From positions 60,088,314 through 60,152,313 of the forward strand of contig NC_071576.1 of the NCBI RefSeq assembly GCF_024509145.1: DNA of 64,000 nucleotides. The letters run 5' to 3'. A program made the position numbers and the translations under genes. Position 1 is the stretch's first letter. The number at the start of each line of letters is the position of its first letter. The notes beneath the pieces were generated by a model, which saw only the letters and a list, made by a program, of their open reading frames with translations, did not search any database and was not told where the DNA came from. Shown in pieces: positions 57,001-63,519 of the stretch. Source of the stretch: Vidua macroura (Eukaryota > Chordata > Aves > Passeriformes > Viduidae).

Positions 57001-60000
57001 CAAATTAGTTTGGAAAGGAATTTTCCAGAAAAATATCTGGGGCAACATGTGGCTGATCATTTGTAGTTGGGACACGAAATGTGTGGATCACAGAAATACC
57101 TAACAATTCAGTATTCTACCATAATAAAACTCTTAAAATGTCATTATTGTAACACAAGTTTGTGGGTTTTTTAGGAATTAATAACCCATAAATCTGTCAC
57201 AGCTACACTTCTTCTTAAGCAATCAGTCGCTTTTGGTGACAAATGTAAACTGTGGCCTGCACAAAGATTTTGGGTAGCTCTAAAGAAAACATGATTAGAA
57301 ATTTTTTTCCCCTCTCCTGCCATCTAGGAGGAATGTGCAAACCCCACTGAAATAGGAGGTGTGACAAATGCAGCGATCAAGATTTAGTGGCAAAACCAGT
57401 TTGTATGCACAAGGGCTAAATTAACCTATTGTCTTCATCAGCAAAACTGGCACTTAAACAGGAATTCAGGTATAAGACTGTATGCTATCTAGACATCCTA
57501 ATTTTCCAAGGTCATTACTCTTCAGGCTGTTTTCACTGATAGATATTTTTGTTACTTGCAGTTGAAACTAACTCGTTTTCCTTAATGTTCATTGCATGCT
57601 TGGAAGAGACTTGCATAACCTGTGTGGCTGTAGTTGTTCTAACCTGTAGTATTACTTCACAAATGGGCTTGCAATGACTCCAGGAAATAAGTATTATTTT
57701 TATATATGTGTCATATTTGAGCAAACACATTTTTTTTCTGTTAAATACAAAGAGGTGTTGTTGGCATCAGCCTATTTAACCCGGTGTTACACATTGTTGT
57801 AGCTTCAGGGTATAAGGGCAGACCATGAACAACAAACATTTGGTGAAATCCCCATGTAAGTGAGGACTAAAACCAAAATGGAAATGGAAGCTCCTACTTT
57901 CCACATCTCTGGATGCAGAGGCCAAGAAGGGCTGGAAGCCACCTTCCTCTTGCCTTTTTCTCATAGACTTGAAACATTTCTGCTCCCCACAGTGTCCAGG
58001 AGCATCCATGGGACAGCAGCGCAGTGAGGTCTGGTCACAGGGACTACAGAAAACCTCCTCATGTTTGGCTTCTCCAGCTAAAGTGCAGCTGCTCTGCATG
58101 TCTGGAAAATATAAAGTGATCTCAGTAGAGCTGGCTCTTTCATATCTGAAGAGTATTTAACATGACTGTGTTCCAGCCTGATCAAAGCTTGGTTTCATCG
58201 TGAGGAAAATCTTTGTAGTCGTCCTTTTCTCTGGTTCTGAAGCGTTAAGTCATAACTTAAACACCTATAATTCTTCAGGTTGCTGCTAAAGGAACAAAAA
58301 TGCATTCCAGGAAAATGTTGTATGTGGTTATAATAAATTAAAATCTTTACTTTTATTTAAATTTATTTACCTTAATTACAGCTTCAAGCCATTATTAAGT
58401 GCACAGCTAGTCCCTTTATTTTGAACATGATTTGCTCTTCTCTACAATTTATTTCAAAATTTAGCTATCTGTTTAAAACAGATTTCCAAGGAGAAAAACA
58501 ATATTAAACTCCTCCAGTATGACAGGAAAGTCTCTGAGAGCCTCTTTGTTTAGAGGGAATTAAACTAGCAGAGCATTTTAGAATTCAAGCAACAGGAAGT
58601 AATTGTTTTTACCTTGTTCAAACTTGTTCCTGACTTTTCAAAAGATAAAATGAATACTTATTTTTAGTCTAAAATACGTAACATCACTGTAGTTTTTTCA
58701 ACTCTTGAAAGAGCACTTTGGTTCTCAAAACCCAAAGAACTTGGGCCTCACAGTGTTCATTCATTTGACCTCAAGAGAAGAAATATGATTTACACTTGTC
58801 CTCTATCCTACAAAGTCTTGCACTAGCAGGACACATTGAATACTATCAGGAAAGGAAAAGCAAAAAATATGGAGAGCAACAGCTCACAGTGAGGAAAATA
58901 AAATGAAAAAAAAAAAACCATACTGGAAGTTATTTCGCCCACTCAAATGTATTTCATCTCTTTAAAACTTGTAAATGCTTTTTGAATTTATCTAGATAAA
59001 TCTAGATGTACTTAGCATCTTGATGGAACTCTGCAGCTTGATATGCTCCAGGAAGATTTGGGGGGTGAGGTGGGAATAAATCAGGAAGGAATTTAAGCTA
59101 TAAAAATTTTAAAATATCTCTTTAAGGAATCTAACTACTTTCTGAAGACAGGTTTTGTTTTTAGACTCAGTTCTGAATTAAAGGGAAACTTTTTGAGGTG
59201 CAATTTAATTGCAAGTGTTAGCTTTCTAGGGAATGAGCATCCTACTGGAACAACACTCTCCACAGAAAACCTTGGCTCTCACATTCCACCACAGGGCTGG
59301 GAGGCCACGGTTATGCCACTTTGGCTTTCTGCTTCTTTGTGCTTTTCTCTGTCCTGAAGCTGAAAGTGGACATTAAAAAGTAAAGTACTGATTCATAAAA
59401 TGCTTCAATTCTACTGCAAGACCATAATTGCAGGTTCTCGTACATTTTGTCTTCAATATCCATCACATTTCCACTCCCAGATTTTTTTAATTTCTTGACT
59501 GTCAGCTATCTTTACCTCCATCTAGTGCTAAAATCTGGCTTTCTGTCACTGTGAAATATTGATCTCATACTTATGACCTGTAAAACACTTCATGCCTAAT
59601 GGCCATTGTTATGCCCACAATATTCATCATGTATTCTGTTTCAGCATCTATTAGTGAATTTTAAAGAACATAATTAAGAATATTATAAGACCTTGATGGC
59701 TCATCCTCAAGATGTGCAATCCAAAGCATCAGAAAACTTTATTTTTTATTTATATTCATTTTTCCATTACAAAATTAATGAAAAATTCCCTATGATTAGT
59801 GGCGTGGACTTTTGTTAGGATCTTTATTTCATAAGCAACCTTTTTGTCTTAATTCTTCTTTTAATGGTCAGTCTCTCTATCAAGATTTTCTGCTTTCATG
59901 ATTTTGTTGTTGTTGTTTTGGTTTACTGGATTTTTCTTTTTTTACACATTGAAGGAATTCTTCTGCACATTCCTGCCCTACAATATTTGCTTTATCATGT

Positions 60001-63000
60001 ATCGTGGGGTGATATTCCATGATCTTGAGTGATTGCTTTCAAATGCCCATATGACAAACATTGTTTTTACTTGAATATGTCTGAGAGGTCCATCTGACTC
60101 TCCTTTATGAATGCATTACATACTTGACGTGTTCAGACTTTGCAATTTACCCTCAGAAAGCCCTTCAGTGATACTGAAATATTATTGACATTTTACAATG
60201 GAACAGAAAACGAGTCAGCTTATTAAGGTATCTAAATGCTTAAGGATGCCTTTTGGGGATTTTCAAGGTTGCTCTGACACATAACTCTTATTGAACTAAT
60301 TGAAGATTTTTCACTAAATGCCTAATTTGCATTTTTAGTTTTATGAAAAGCTTTAAAACCTGACTCACTCGTGTCACCCTTGAAATCCAGTGGACCAGCA
60401 TGTTAAACCCAGATCTCATTAGCCCTTAAACTCGTGCTCAAAGCACGTGCAGCACTCCCCACAACAGGGGAAAACCACAGAAACATACTGAAAAACTGAA
60501 AAATAAAGATGTGGCACACACCACAAGCATCCAGTCCCCTCCTGGCCCGAGTCACACAGCCAAGTGCATCAGATGTCAGGCAAGAGAGGAGTGGATCTCC
60601 AGGGATCTGGCTGCTCCACGCTGGGGCTGAGAGGCACTGGGAGGCTGAGCTTGGACACAAACACTGGCACCAGGCTCAGCAGCCCCTCAGCTCCCTCCCT
60701 CCCCCAGCCAGGGGTGGGTTTCTCTAACAAGTCCTGACAGGGGACAGAGCCCACATCCACGAATGGCTTCAGCCAAAGGTGCTGCAGAATTATCTGTACC
60801 CACCATGTCACTGGGTTTGGGCAAGGCTTCATTTCAGAAGCACTTTTCAAAGCGTGTCCCCGTGCACTAATTCCTGCACAATTACCTAGTCATGTACCTC
60901 ATCAGATACTTAATCATGCACTTTTCTCCACTCTGATCTTTTTAGATTGCTGTTTTGGGTGGCCTAAGAGCCAGTTGCTCGGTCTGACTAAAGCACATCA
61001 CGTTCACACCTCGGGAGGCAGGAAGCTGGAGCAAGGACAGCTTCATCTTTTGCCCAGCTCCGGTAAGGAGACGCTGTCCTTCAGCACCACTTTCCTCCAC
61101 ATCCCTATTCAGGCCTCTAGCGGCTGCAAAGGGAATGGATCGGCTGTCAGGGCTTTTTAAGGCCATTTTGCCCTTGTTAAGTCAATGAAATTCACTCCAC
61201 ACAGCAAGCTGGGTTTGGTCAGTGTATTTACTGCCCTCTCACTATGTATTGCTTCATTTTGGAAGTCACGTGCGCTGTCTTCTTACAGTCACAGCACCAC
61301 AACCAAGGACCGGCTAAACAAACCACGTGGACAGCCACACTGGGACAAGAAATACATTTTAATCAAAGAAATACGAGATTAGGTAAATTAACAACTTCCT
61401 GACGTGACTACCTCACAGAACTATTTTCCAAGTCAGGGTTTATGGGTAACAAGTTGCCTGCTAGACCCCCTGAGACTGGCTGCAGCTGCAAAAAAATAAA
61501 AACGTTCAGCTTGAGGCCAATGGGAAGATGCTGCCTGCAGCATAATTGCTCAGTGTTGTTGCACATTGGCTGGCGAGGGTTAGGGACTGCTGCTCTGTGT
61601 AATCGAGCAGGTTCGTGATGACACCGGAAGGCTGTTGTGTAATAACAGTTCAAGCAAAACAGGTAGAAATAAACACACTTTTTTTTTTTTTTTTTTTTCT
61701 TTTTTTCCATCTTTAGGTAGAGGTGATAAATTTTTACTGAGCATGCCATGTTTTAAAATCACTCCCAAACAGATGCCAGGTATTCTTTTTGCCTGAGGCT
61801 GATGAAAAAAAAAAAAAAAAGAAGCAGGTAGCTTCTGAAAGAAATCTGAAAAGCTGTTAGCCAAGTGGCGGAGGTTAAAGTCTCCATGCGCATTTCAAGT
61901 AGTTTCATATCCAAAGTGAGCACTGATTTAAGCAGACGGCTTTGGAATCATGACCTGATATACAAACACATGACTGATCCTCTAGTAAATGAAAATTACA
62001 GAAAATCACAGGTGTCTGTCCTAAAATTACTGCTTATATCAACAAAGTAATTAAATCTGCCTATATGAACCAAACAATTATATTTGCCTACTTTTAAAGA
62101 AACCCTATCAAACATCGCATGAATCACTCCAATTTGAATATTTTAAGTAGTGAAAAGCCAGAATGGCTGCAAATAACTTTGGATACAAGCAAACTGAATG
62201 ATGGAAAATTCCTTATTCATTTATTGTGACAGCACATCTTTTTCCTCCATTGAGTATTTTTTTATTTAGTTTTACTTGTTTTCTCCAGGCCTCCAGCATA
62301 TCCAAGGATTTGTCAGGAAGTTGCACTCTGAGTGTTACTTGAGGTTACTAAATTACAGAAAAGAGTGTCATTAGACTGCCCTATGCTAAATGGACTGATT
62401 TATTTCAGAGAATAATGAAGCAATGAAAACTGTGCTGCGATGACTGGCTGATCTAACAGCAAGGCTCTCCAGTACTGCAAACGTTTATCAACTTCTGTCT
62501 TAACTCAGTAAATTTCTCCCCATACCGAGCAACCTCAACTTGATGATGCAAAAATAAATATAATAAGCTCCTACTCTAAACTGCAATTTGCCCTTCCCTT
62601 GCATCCAGAGACAAATCCTCAATCTTTTCTGGTTTTGTGCAGCTAGAGCTCAGCTTCCTTACGAGAAAGCTTCCTTAAGTTAAAGTTTTTAAGTAAGAGT
62701 GTTATGCCACGATGTAGCAGCCATAACCCTGACAAACACACAGAAACCAACCCAGCGCACACCCAGTCAGACCCACAGCCCCCACATCTGCCCCAGAAAC
62801 GGGAGGAACAGTCTTTTTTTAGCTCGCGACACACGGAACCGCGGAGTTGCGTTAAACCCGCGCTCCAGTTAAACCGAGAAGCGCCTGGCCGCTTCTCCCC
62901 GGGGCGCTGGGGGATCCGGGGGAGCGGCGGGGCAGCCCCGGGCCGCCGGCACCGCAGCGGCGCCGGCCAGGGCGGCTCCGACCCGCTCGGGGCGGCAGCG

Positions 63001-63519
63001 CCCGCGCAAAGTTGCGCGCCCGCCCCCGCCGCGCTGCCGCACCCGCCGCGGGCTCGGGGAGCGCTGCGGGCTCGGGCTCGCGTCTCCCCCAGCGTCGGGA
63101 GCTAAAACCGAGCTCCGAGGCACCGAGCCCGGACCGGCGTCCTCCCCGCGCCGGGCCGGGCAAACCCGCCCGGCGCCGCGGTCCCGGAGCATCCCCCCGC
63201 CGCCTGCTTCCCTGCGCGGCCGCCCGCTGCCGGGCAGCCCCCGCCGCGCCGGCAGGCCTCTCCCCGCGGCTCCCGGCAGCCCGGGGATGCTCGGGGGAGC
63301 TCGCCCTCCTCCCGCAGCCGGGGCCGGAGGGAGGTCGCCGGTGCCCGCGCCCCCGAGGGCGGCGGCCGTACCTGAGTCGCTGAGGCGGGGCCGGGCTCTG
63401 TCCCGCAGGTAGTAGATGAAATCGCGGCAGTTCTCGTTCTCCACCGCCCCGACGGAGCACAGCTCGGCCAGCAGCTGCAGCGCTTTCTGGCAGATCTCGT
63501 CCTCCCTGTCGCCGGGCAT
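2167..63519 (-). CDS. SYT9: Synaptotagmin-9, six coding exons of the gene (3' terminal exon not in view)
   Basis: The coding sequence joins 63372-63519, 33172-33517, 30565-31111, 4098-4218, 2881-3052 and 2167-2296 on the minus strand, giving 488 codons with intron phases 1, 2, 0, 1, 2 and an open phase-0 end. The protein is a type I-like vesicle membrane protein: luminal N-terminus with C10, C21 and C31, membrane span at about 53-76, linker at about 77-220, C2A at about 221-345 and C2B at about 353-488. C2A keeps five aspartates expected to bind Ca2+ (D250, D256, D308, D310, D316). C2B keeps D382, D388, D442 and D444, with E450 at the fifth position. As known for the family, synaptotagmins are Ca2+ sensors for dense-core and synaptic vesicle exocytosis, binding SNAREs and acidic phospholipids; SYT9 (called SYT5 in some older papers) acts in endocrine cells and some neurons. 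The identification rests on near-continuous recalled similarity to mammalian SYT9, including the N-terminus, which separates it from SYT1, 2, 3, 6 and 10. Confidence 0.95.
2297..2880 (-). other. SYT9: SYT9 intron 5 (584 bp)
   Basis: The intron has a GTGAGA donor at 2880 and a TTTTCACAG acceptor at 2297, phase 2, splitting codon Arg445 just after the C2B loop 3 aspartates. A 98-codon open frame inside it shows no known protein and is taken as chance. Confidence 0.93.
2881..3052 (-). CDS. SYT9: SYT9 exon 5: C2B core with polybasic strand
   Basis: This exon completes Asp388 and encodes residues 389-444 plus two bases of Arg445. The acceptor is CACACAG at 3053-3059 and the donor is CCG|GTGAGA at 2880. 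It starts PYVKVSLMCEGRRLKKRKTS. The run RRLKKRK (about 400-406) is the C2B polybasic patch that in synaptotagmins binds PIP2, SNAREs and AP-2. The pattern NTLNPVYNEAIVFDV is the usual C2 core strand. The end, IAVMDYD, supplies D442 and D444 of Ca2+-binding loop 3. Frame and phase agree with exons 4 and 6. Confidence 0.97.
3053..4097 (-). other. SYT9: SYT9 intron 4 (1.05 kb)
   Basis: The intron has a GTAGGA donor at 4097 and a CACACAG acceptor at 3053, phase 1, splitting codon Asp388 of C2B. It contains a short (ATA)n run near 3850 and nothing else recognisable. Confidence 0.92.
4098..4218 (-). CDS. SYT9: SYT9 exon 4: first strands of C2B
   Basis: This exon holds 40 codons (residues 348-387) plus the first base of Asp388. 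The acceptor is CTGAACAG ending at 4219 and the donor is TCAG|GTAGGA at 4097. It reads DNVDLGDLMFSLCYLPTAGR followed by LTITIIKARNLKAMDITGAS, the first beta strands of C2B and the start of Ca2+-binding loop 1, with D382 as the first ligand. The second ligand, D388, is split across the intron (G here, AT in exon 5). This small exon is 26 kb from exon 3 but only about 1 kb from exon 5. Confidence 0.96.
5464..5522 (-). mobile_element. CR1 3' fragment
   Basis: A short stretch with GGAGGTCACTTGGTCCAACC and CCTTGCTCA matches the conserved 3' region of CR1 read in reverse. It is too short and diverged to assign to a subfamily. Confidence 0.55.
6967..7080 (-). mobile_element. CR1 3' fragment, SINE-tail type
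   Basis: GAATCATAGAATGTCCTGAT, then TTGGAAGGGATCCACAAGGA and GTCCAACTCC, is the CR1 3' end in reverse orientation. The CACAAGGATCA pattern is that of the CR1 subfamily whose tail is shared by passerine SINEs such as the one at 21791. No tRNA-like head is visible beside it, so it is called as LINE. Confidence 0.75.
7222..7283. repeat. (AT)n-rich repeat
   Basis: TGTGATATATATAATATACA and TGTGATATATATATAATATA form two similar AT-dinucleotide-rich stretches around ACGTG. It is simple sequence in intron 3. Confidence 0.8.
8035..9387 (-). mobile_element. CR1 LINE, 5'-truncated, 3' 1.35 kb
   Basis: Read on the minus strand, this stretch runs from reverse transcriptase coding sequence through the end of ORF2 and a short 3' UTR to the CR1 3' terminus, where the ATTCTNTGATTCTGTG-type repeats lie at about 8035-8066. 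The 5' end stops abruptly near 9387, typical of target-primed reverse transcription that ended early. The protein is well preserved (one nonsense codon and one small deletion seen), suggesting a fairly young copy. It lies in SYT9 intron 3 in the same direction as the gene. CR1 is the dominant LINE of birds. Confidence 0.95.
8118..9383 (-). pseudogene. CR1 ORF2 C-terminal reverse transcriptase remnant
   Basis: Three open segments cover most of the C-terminal half of CR1 ORF2. 9006-9335 includes VVYLDFSKAFDTVSHRTLL (RT motif A with the catalytic Asp). It is separated only by a TGA at 9003-9005 from a segment reading TSGVPQGSVLGPVLFNIFID and FADDTK (motif C with the Asp pair). That second segment stays open to about 8457, where AQFRKDVEMLGQ-like sequence loses about 17 bases relative to the family pattern and shifts frame. 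8118-8339 holds the end, with GHSLKLRQGRYRLDIRKKFF and the natural stop. The TGA is plausibly a CGA-to-TGA CpG transition. It cannot encode a full enzyme: the endonuclease and N-terminal RT are missing. Confidence 0.92.
16250..16400 (+). mobile_element. CR1 3' fragment
   Basis: On the plus strand it reads GCAGTGCTGGGTTAATGGTT, GGACTACTTGATCTGCAGGG and TCTTTTCCAACC, ending in AATTCTGTGATG, the 3' end of CR1. It lies opposite in direction to SYT9. Confidence 0.85.
16940..17010. repeat. AT-rich imperfect palindrome and A run
   Basis: TTAAATTATATTAAATTTAA followed by ATTTATATTAAATTAAATTA is an imperfect AT palindrome centred near TTTAAA, followed by an A14 run at about 16998. It is simple sequence that could extrude as a cruciform. 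Confidence 0.7.
19847..19948. repeat. Tandem repeat, 3 copies of a 34 bp unit
   Basis: Three head-to-tail copies start at 19847, 19881 and 19915. Each contains CTTTTGGTACTAATACTTTA (first copy CTGATA) followed by CAAGACACA or CAAGATACA. Copies 2 and 3 are nearly identical and copy 1 differs at a few bases. It lies in SYT9 intron 3 and no function is evident. Confidence 0.93.
21791..21928 (-). mobile_element. tRNA-Ile-derived SINE with CR1-like tail (TguSINE1-like)
   Basis: On the minus strand the element starts GGCCGCGCTGGTCAGAGC, continues with the GGTGCTGGTAATGCCAAGG anticodon arm and the GGATTCAATCC T-arm (B box), and ends its tRNA-like part at CCCTGTAAGGGCTG. The body matches vertebrate tRNA-Ile, but the anticodon loop CTGGTAA would give GGT instead of AAT. 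The tail after it (TTCACTGAAGGGTCGGGCC, GATGCTTGTGGGTTCAGAC, AATACTCTGTCG) parallels a CR1 3' end. This is the architecture described for TguSINE1 of passerines. It is diverged, with no clear target-site duplication, in SYT9 intron 3. A tRNA pseudogene is the alternative, but the tail favours a SINE. Confidence 0.82.
25016..25094. repeat. T-rich low-complexity block
   Basis: Long T runs are interrupted by GGG, GGG, GG and G, with about 80 bases almost free of other bases, followed by AATTTTAATTTTT. Read on the minus (SYT9 sense) strand it is an A-rich tract. Confidence 0.9.
30565..31111 (-). CDS. SYT9: SYT9 exon 3: linker end and C2A domain
   Basis: This is the largest coding exon, 182 full codons (residues 166-347) plus the last base of Arg165. 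The acceptor is TTTTAAG before 31111 and the donor is AAT|GTAAGT at 30564. It begins HNSLRRQLNLSNPDFNIQQ, the conserved pre-C2 linker, followed by the basic segment GRRSNSKACGKLNF leading into C2A. The Ca2+-binding loops are KDFSGTSDPYVK (D250, D256) and YDFDRFSRHD (D308, D310, D316), so all five aspartates are kept. The strand-4 polybasic region reads DRKTKHQTKVHRKT. The exon ends at IEYVTN in the short C2A-C2B connector. Known role of C2A: Ca2+-dependent binding to acidic membranes and SNAREs. Confidence 0.97.
32730..32737 (+). promoter_or_regulatory. TATA box of the intronic LTR, with upstream octamer
   Basis: TATAAAAG lies 10 bases downstream of a perfect ATGCAAAT octamer at 32712-32719, the consensus for POU/Oct factors. 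Transcription would run rightward from about 32758, toward and antisense to SYT9 exon 2. Activity is not known. Confidence 0.6.
32804..32840 (+). other. Perfect 14 bp stem-loop in LTR R region, followed by T run
   Basis: GTACCTGAAGGCCC (32804-32817) and its exact reverse complement (32827-32840) flank a 9-base loop and are followed by six Ts. It lies about 45 bases after the predicted LTR start site, where retroviral R regions often fold. It looks like a bacterial intrinsic terminator, but the context is vertebrate, so that function is not claimed. Confidence 0.85.
32870..32905 (+). other. Perfect 16 bp inverted repeat holding both LTR AATAAA signals
   Basis: ATTTATTGAATAAATA (32870-32885) and TATTTATTCAATAAAT (32890-32905) are exact inverted copies with a 4-base spacer. 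Each arm carries an AATAAA. Folding in RNA would hide the poly(A) signals in a hairpin, as described for poly(A) hairpins of some retroviruses. Confidence 0.85.
33172..33517 (-). CDS. SYT9: SYT9 exon 2: transmembrane segment and linker
   Basis: This exon completes codon 50 and encodes residues 51-164 plus two bases of Arg165. The acceptor is TTCGCAG at 33518-33524 and the donor is CCG|GTCAGT at 33171. The hydrophobic stretch SLLSLVVTACGLALFGVSLF (about 54-73) followed by VSWKLCW is the single membrane span, bordered on the cytosolic side by a Trp/Lys/Cys/Arg-rich juxtamembrane segment (WKLCWIPWRERG). The cysteines at 63 and 79 near the membrane are typical palmitoylation candidates in synaptotagmins (inference). 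The rest is an acidic then Ser/Thr/Pro-rich linker containing MKISHTSPDLPL, which resembles mammalian SYT9. The exon is unusually GC- and CpG-rich within AT-rich flanking introns. An LTR lies about 200 bp beyond its donor. Confidence 0.95.
36609..36678. repeat. T-rich low-complexity tract
   Basis: T runs are broken by GTTTG-type units (TTGTTTGTTTGGTTTTGGG) and end in a run of about 17 Ts. It is simple sequence in intron 1. Confidence 0.85.
37012..37175 (-). mobile_element. CR1 3' fragment
   Basis: It begins with ACCACAGAACC-type tail sequence and continues GATCATTTAGTTCAAC, GCAAGGTCACCTCACACAG and TGGGCAACCTATTCCAGTG, all conserved CR1 3' region in reverse. It is diverged with small deletions, so fairly old. 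Located in intron 1. Confidence 0.85.
38731..38783. repeat. Short duplication with telomere-like CCCTAAA motifs
   Basis: AAACCTAAAACCCTAAACCC and CTAAGTTTTT are followed by AAACCTAAACCCCTAAGTTT, an imperfect tandem duplication. It contains CCCTAA, the vertebrate telomere unit, only once or twice out of register, so it is not a true interstitial telomeric array. Confidence 0.7.
39750..39790. repeat. A20 homopolymer followed by AAAC-rich sequence
   Basis: About twenty As are followed by G, AAAAACCC and AAACAAACC units. It is simple sequence in intron 1. No gene-like sequence precedes it on the plus strand, so it is not taken as the tail of a processed copy. Confidence 0.85.
41629..41712 (-). 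mobile_element. CR1 3' fragment
   Basis: ATCATAGGATGGTTTGGGTT followed by GGGAGGGACCTTAAAGACCA and TTCCAACCCCTCTGCCACGG is a typical CR1 3' end in reverse orientation. It is broken off after about 85 bases. Confidence 0.88.
42967..43040 (-). mobile_element. CR1 3' fragment, diverged
   Basis: AACTCGTAGAATCATTTGGC then TTGGAAAAGATCCTTAAGAT and CAAGTCCAA resemble a CR1 3' end in reverse. It is short and diverged. Confidence 0.7.
44876..44932. repeat. Polypyrimidine tract
   Basis: About 55 bases are almost entirely C and T on the plus strand (TTCTCCCTCTTCTCTCTCTC), followed by CACAC repeats. It is simple sequence in intron 1; such tracts can form triplex DNA. Confidence 0.75.
45190..45350 (+). 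mobile_element. CR1 3' fragment
   Basis: On the plus strand it reads CCTGGAGGTGTTTGAAATCC, TTCCCAGTGCTGGGTTAAGA, GTTGGACTCGATCCTAAAGG and GGCTTTTCCACC, ending in GATTCTGTGCTGTGATTC: the CR1 3' UTR and terminus. It is antisense to SYT9, in intron 1. Confidence 0.9.
46655..47092 (-). mobile_element. CR1 3' fragment, about 440 bp
   Basis: It starts at the CR1 terminus (AATCATAGAATGGTTTGGGT, TTGGAAGGGACC) and runs in reverse through the 3' UTR into the end of ORF2: TTTTTCCTAATATCTAATCT and CCATTTCCCTTTGTCCTGTC correspond to the coding end of CR1. It is the second-longest CR1 copy in the window. Located in intron 1, same direction as SYT9. Confidence 0.92.
48070..48099. repeat. T30 homopolymer
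   Basis: A run of thirty Ts, the longest pure homopolymer noticed in the window, in intron 1. On the SYT9 sense strand it is A30. Its length is likely polymorphic and error-prone. Confidence 0.93.
61679..61706. repeat. T20-C-T6 homopolymer tract
   Basis: Twenty Ts, one C and six Ts in intron 1, about 1.8 kb inside the gene from exon 1. It is simple sequence with no evident function. Confidence 0.9.
62830..63371. other. CpG-island part of SYT9 intron 1
   Basis: This is the first 540 bases of intron 1, still dense in CpG and in runs of G and C, with a CCCGCCCCCGCC (Sp1-type) element at about 63020. The change to ordinary AT-rich intron is abrupt near 62830. Several long open frames overlap this stretch on both strands; they reflect the low stop-codon density of GC-rich DNA and show no recognisable protein. 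Confidence 0.7.
63372..63519 (-). CDS. SYT9: SYT9 exon 1: start codon and luminal N-terminus
   Basis: This exon encodes residues 1-49 plus the first base of codon 50. It begins MPGDREDEICQKALQLL and ends RARPRLSDS before a CAG|GTAC donor at 63371. Cysteines C10, C21 and C31 lie in this luminal part. In the SYT3/6/9/10 relatives, N-terminal cysteines are reported to form disulfide-linked dimers, so the same is inferred here. The ATG at 63517-63519 was chosen because the following residues resemble the N-terminus of mammalian SYT9 as I recall it; its context has G at -3 and C at +4. The exon sits in a CpG island and is very GC-rich. The single leftover G joins the AT of exon 2 to give Asp50, confirming phase 1. 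Another ATG 13 bases upstream is out of frame. Confidence 0.93.

Larger units (their letters stand above)
33518..63371 (-). other. SYT9: SYT9 intron 1 (29.9 kb)
   Basis: The intron has a GTACGG donor at 63371 and a TTCGCAG acceptor at 33518, phase 1. Apart from its CpG-rich first 540 bases it is AT-rich and holds no recognisable coding sequence. It contains CR1 fragments near 37012, 41629, 42967, 45190 and 46655, a short telomere-like duplication at 38731, and homopolymer tracts near 36610, 39750, 48070 and 61680. I see nothing identifiable in the other stretches. Long first introns often hold enhancers, but none can be claimed from sequence alone. Confidence 0.85.

Noticed and set aside
62704..63383. 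Long plus-strand frames, and a long minus-strand read-through frame, in the CpG island
   Set aside because: Pro/Ala/Arg/Gly-rich translations are expected in any frame of GC-rich DNA. The minus-strand frame is exon 1 read through its donor.
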